A stretch of DNA of 64,000 nucleotides from Diphasiastrum complanatum (taxonomy: Eukaryota > Streptophyta > Lycopodiopsida > Lycopodiales > Lycopodiaceae), in NCBI GenBank assembly GCA_029204225.1, contig CM055097.1, forward strand, positions 60,168,168-60,232,167, given 5' to 3'. The notes beneath the pieces were generated by a model. That model was given only the letters and a program-made list of their open reading frames with translations. It was not told the DNA's origin and did not search any database. Of the stretch, positions 60,301 through 64,000 are shown one piece after another; position 1 is the stretch's first letter, and each line of letters begins with the position of its first letter. The position numbers and the translations under genes were made by a program.

Positions 60301-61333
60301 TTCTTAACATCTGTCCTTGAATTTGGAATTGTATTGCCCTTGGGTAGTAGTGAACATAACAACTTATGGAAAATGCCCAATAATGTTACAAATTTTATCA
60401 ACTAGTTAGTTTTGAATTGAAACAAAAAATATCTTGTATGCTCAGAACAGTGGATCTTTCTCCACACAAAGACTTGTTTAGTGTTGTGAAAGCAAGGAGA
60501 GGGGTGCCCTAGTATGATATAGGACCTGGTACAGGGGCGCGAGGAGCCGCGGACAGCGGACAAAACTGTATCGGTTCTTTGGTGAATTTTTGCCATGGCT
60601 AAGGAGCTTGAAAGATCCAAAAGAGGAGGAGGGAGCTCACGGATAGCTCGCGCACGTGGAAACAGGCCTGTCATGTTGTGTGTGGAAGCGTCCAGCACAC
60701 GAAGGAGGCAGGTTCGATGCCCAAACATCTTGAGGATCATCGAATCAGGTCAGCGGGTGTGATTCTTGAGAATGATCTAGAACCATGGATTTGAAAATAT
60801 CCATTGGATTGTCAAACTTCAAATCTTACATTTCAAGTGAAGGGGTCCGAAGGATAGAAGGGCCTTCAACTTCATAAAAAAATTTCAAGTTGAAAGGGAC
60901 CCTGAAGGTTAAATTCATTTGAAGAAAAGTTTTACTTCAAGGTGAAAAAATAGTGTATTTTCTTCAAAGGCATAAGCATCTTTTAGCTCTTTTCTCCTTT
61001 TAGGGCTATCCAAAAGCCAAAATTCTCCAATTTAAGGGCAGGAAAGGACTATACTCTGCAAGTACGGTACCTGAAAACAGAGAGATTGCCGCGGAGAAAG
61101 TGTTTGGAGAACGCCTAAAGTCTTTTCACCATTCCAGTGGGCAAGCAGTCATGAGTTGGTGACGAAGGGCATTTCGGAGGACGACATCGATTTGGCTTCC
61201 AATTTGGCAAAAGCGGCGGGAGGTCCTGAAACTTTTTTGGCCAGACCTTAAAGTTGACTTTTAGAAGTCTAAATTTCTCTATAAGCTTGTCATTGGGCCT
61301 CATTAAGGCGCTATACGAGCAATTTTTGGCGAA
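60301..61333. other. spacer and leader upstream of the copia gag
   Basis: No gene recognised. A GC-richer part (60,530-60,760) and G/A-rich tracts occur. I could not find an LTR or a TGGTATCAGAGC primer site here, so the left boundary of the copia at 61.3 kb is undefined. Confidence 0.5.
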
Positions 61334-62935
61334 ATGGCAGGATTGGGAGAATCTGTGCTTGGAGAAGCTAGTAGATTGGACAAGGTATCCAATTATAGCA
61401 TTTGGAGATTCAAAATAAAAAGTATTTTCATGGAAAAGGAGCTATGAGACATTGTCATTGGGGTGGAACAAAGCCCAACTACAACTCCAGCCGATATTCG
61501 TGCATTTGACAAAAGGGCACAAAAGGCCTTATCCTTAATAAATTTGTCAGTGAAGGATCACGTCATTGCCCACATTAGTGAAGCTGTATCAGCAAGAGGT
61601 GCTTGGGATGCACTCAAAACACAGTTTCAGATGGTGAACCTCTCTCGAATGATGTTTTTGAGGACCAAACTCATAACTGTTCGCATGGAAAAGAATGAGG
61701 GTGTAGGGTCTTATTTCACACGAATAAAGGAGTTACGAGACCAGTTGATAGCCATTGGAGGGCCAATAAGAGGTGTTGAGCTGGTTCACACAGCTATAAA
61801 TGGCCTGTCTGAAAATTTCCAAATGTTTGCAAGTGGCATTGCTTCGAGGGAGAGGCTACCAACATTTGAAAATCTTCATGGCATCATCCTACAGGAGGAA
61901 CAAAGGCATGAAGTGGTAAAAACTCGACTTCCCACATTGGGAGATCAAGCAATGCTAGTCAAAGGGAAGCATAAATACAAGAAACAACCCAAAAAGTCGA
62001 ATGTGGAAGATGACAATCAAGGATCCACATCAGGCAAGAAGAAGAAAGACAATTGTTTCTATTGCCAAAAGCCTTGACATTGGGCAAGAGATTGTCGCAA
62101 GAAGAAGGCGGATATTAAGAGGGGCAAAGTGAAGCAGTTGACCAATTTTGCTGAAGAAGAGAATGATAGCGATAACGAAGATCAAGGCACGGCATTTACG
62201 ACAGCATTAGCATCGCAACATTCCATTGATCACACACATTGGTACGTGGACTCAGGGGCAATGAGACACATGACTTGCAACAAATTATGATTTAAAAACC
62301 TGGAGCTTACTGATGATGGAGATAGAGTTGCGCAGGCGAACGACGACGAGTGCCAAATTCATGGAGTTGGTGCAGTGCCTATTCAATTTCCTGATGGACA
62401 TGTGAAAATATTTGAAAATATGTTGTATGTTCTCAGCCTTCAAAAGAGTTTATCTGTTGGTACAATGACAAATCATAAGTTGAAGGTGGAGTTCAACAAC
62501 AAGAAATGCCAGATCAAGGATGTGAAACGAGGTTTCAAGGTGATTGCTAATGGCTTTAGGGATAAAACTTGTGGTTTGTACAAGTTAAATGTTGTTTTTA
62601 CGAAGTGCAATGTGTTAGCATCTACATCTATATCACAAAGTGATTTATGGCATAGACGTATGGGACATTTGAACTTCAAGAGCTTGAGGCTACTTCGTAA
62701 GCTCAAGATGGTAACAGGTCTACCTAGTTTGGATGACAAAGAAGAGTTCATTTGCAAGGAGTGCGTGCTAGGTAAGTTACATAGGAAGAAGTTCAACAAA
62801 GAAGGTGCAACAAGGGCAAAACGAGTGCTTGACTTTATACACTCTGACCTATGTGGGCCAATGATGGTAATGTCTATTGGTAAAGCATTTTATTTGCTAA
62901 CCTTCATTGATGATTACTCACGAAAGACCTGCGGT
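61334..62935 (+). pseudogene. copia retrotransposon gag-protease-integrase, 3'-truncated
   Basis: An ATG at 61,334 starts gag (MAGLGESVLGEASRLDKV, YSIWRFKIK). A TGA interrupts it at ~61,445, then about 200 codons stay open (ARGAWDALKTQFQ, LRDQLIAIGGP). The zinc knuckle CFYCQKP, stop, HWARDC has TGA where glycine is usual. The protease has YVDSGAMRHMT at ~62,245, followed by a stop at 62,287. Integrase has DLWHRRMGHLN, CKECVLGKLHR, HSDLCGPM and the first catalytic motif FIDDYSR, then breaks off at ~62,935 in unrelated DNA. RT, RNase H and LTRs are missing. Its sequence is distinct from family A, and it has only three in-frame stops, so it may be younger. Confidence 0.85.
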
Positions 62936-64000
62936 ACCCCACAAAAATTAGACTATGTATATGTACCTTTTAGTTTCTTTTGTTAATACAGTTCAAAAGT
63001 GTTCTCTTGGGTTGGTGTGTGATCTCTCTTTATTGCTTATGTGATTGATGTTAGATTTCTTGCAAATTAGCTAACTATACTGCCAGTAAGATCCTTGACA
63101 GTGGGTCTCTCATACAGCGCTCGAAAAACCAAGAGGATTATAGATGATACTGTAGCTATTGCGCACATATCACTCTTAATTTTGTCTGATCTTGAATGAA
63201 TTATTGTCTGCTATTGCTTGTGTATCTCACTCATTTGTTTTATCTATTCCGCATACTAGTTCAATTTTGTTGAATGTTGTGTTAATCTAAAAACGTAGGT
63301 CAACAGTGTCTGTCTATATTCAGAGATAAACCTATTTCAAATCATTAATCTCTGCTCTGGAGTACAACTCAGGTTTGAAAAGTACACTAAGCGAGAAATT
63401 TTCCATCTTGGTTATATTCATCATAAGTTAGTAACATCACCTTCATGTAAAGCATTTATATGAAACACTGGGTGAGATAACCTAACTTAAGAGATTAAAG
63501 TTAAAGAAATAGTAAAATAATTATAATTATAGTCTGAAATCATCCACAAACTCTGGCAGATAATTCATAAGTTTTCAAGTACAAATATCCTTAGAATCCA
63601 ATTCCAAGATATCATAATTCATTTAACTAGAATATCTAGGAAAATCATTAAGATATAGAATGATTAAAACTCAACTCTGAGTATCCCAAATACTCTTTTG
63701 AGTTAAATACTCCAGTTTCTAACACCAAATGCAAGAAAATACCATTCATTCATCTTAATAGACTTTTCTGTCTCCTAAGATAACTGGAGATCCAATTCAA
63801 ATGAAGAACTGTACTCAAGCATCTGCAGACCATAAACTATAGCTAAATACCATCCACTAGATAAATTAAATTCTCCACAAATACTTATCTTGTGAGAATT
63901 TTTGTGAGATCCATAGGTTCTCAAATAAAATACTGGAGTAGAGAGATTCAAAACACTAATTTGAATTCTTACTCATCAAAACTAGGGACAAGCTTCTGTC
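62936..64000. other. AT-rich spacer
   Basis: No gene, known repeat or LTR recognised to the end of the window. A short TATCTAGG/ATATCT-rich stretch lies near 63,600-63,660. Confidence 0.5.

Overview
This looks like nuclear DNA from a land plant with a large, repeat-rich genome. The evidence is Ty1/copia and chromodomain Ty3/gypsy LTR retrotransposons, plant-type CACTA (TNP2) transposase fragments, an intron-containing plant-type alkenal/enone reductase, satellite arrays and AT-rich spacers. I cannot name the species or lineage. There are no bacterial operons, CRISPR arrays, rRNA or convincing tRNA genes.

Layout. 1-2947: 3' half of a decayed copia element with its 3' LTR. 2948-5543: AT-rich DNA with one CACTA transposase fragment. 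5544-9250: the only recognisable host-gene region, holding a five-exon reductase gene on the minus strand (intron 3 lacks a normal acceptor), a fragment of its first exon copied 1.6 kb upstream, and a possible last exon of an unidentified gene. 10.3-22.0 kb: a pile of copia family A elements (LTR starting TGTTTCTA, a GAAAC-rich leader array, then gag-PR-INT-RT-RH). One of them is interrupted by a shortened gypsy element with two LTRs. 22.0-58.8 kb: a complex inverted-repeat region. 58.8-60.3 kb: a second CACTA fragment. 61.3-62.9 kb: the 5' half of a different copia family.

The centre of interest is 22-59 kb. Two inverted arms, 23,420-34,160 and 46,726-58,827, read as near-identical and enclose a 12.6-kb spacer. 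Each arm carries the same patchwork: a tandem repeat built from paired palindromes, a gypsy integrase plus LTR, fragments of copia gag and integrase joined in opposite orientations, a ~147-bp satellite, a long (CT)n tract inside an LTR-like segment, a SINE-like repeat, CCTATATAGG-like motifs, and a piece shared with the 3' end of the 8.4-kb candidate exon. The arm-end repeat (repeat A) has a third, older-looking copy inside the spacer. The spacer also holds a ~360-bp satellite array flanked by inverted sequences.

Shared damage shows that much of this material spread by DNA duplication and inversion, not by fresh transposition. Four copies of copia family A share the same protease active-site change and the same gag stop codon, and three gypsy LTRs share the same insertion point. 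No protein-coding system other than the reductase looks capable of function.
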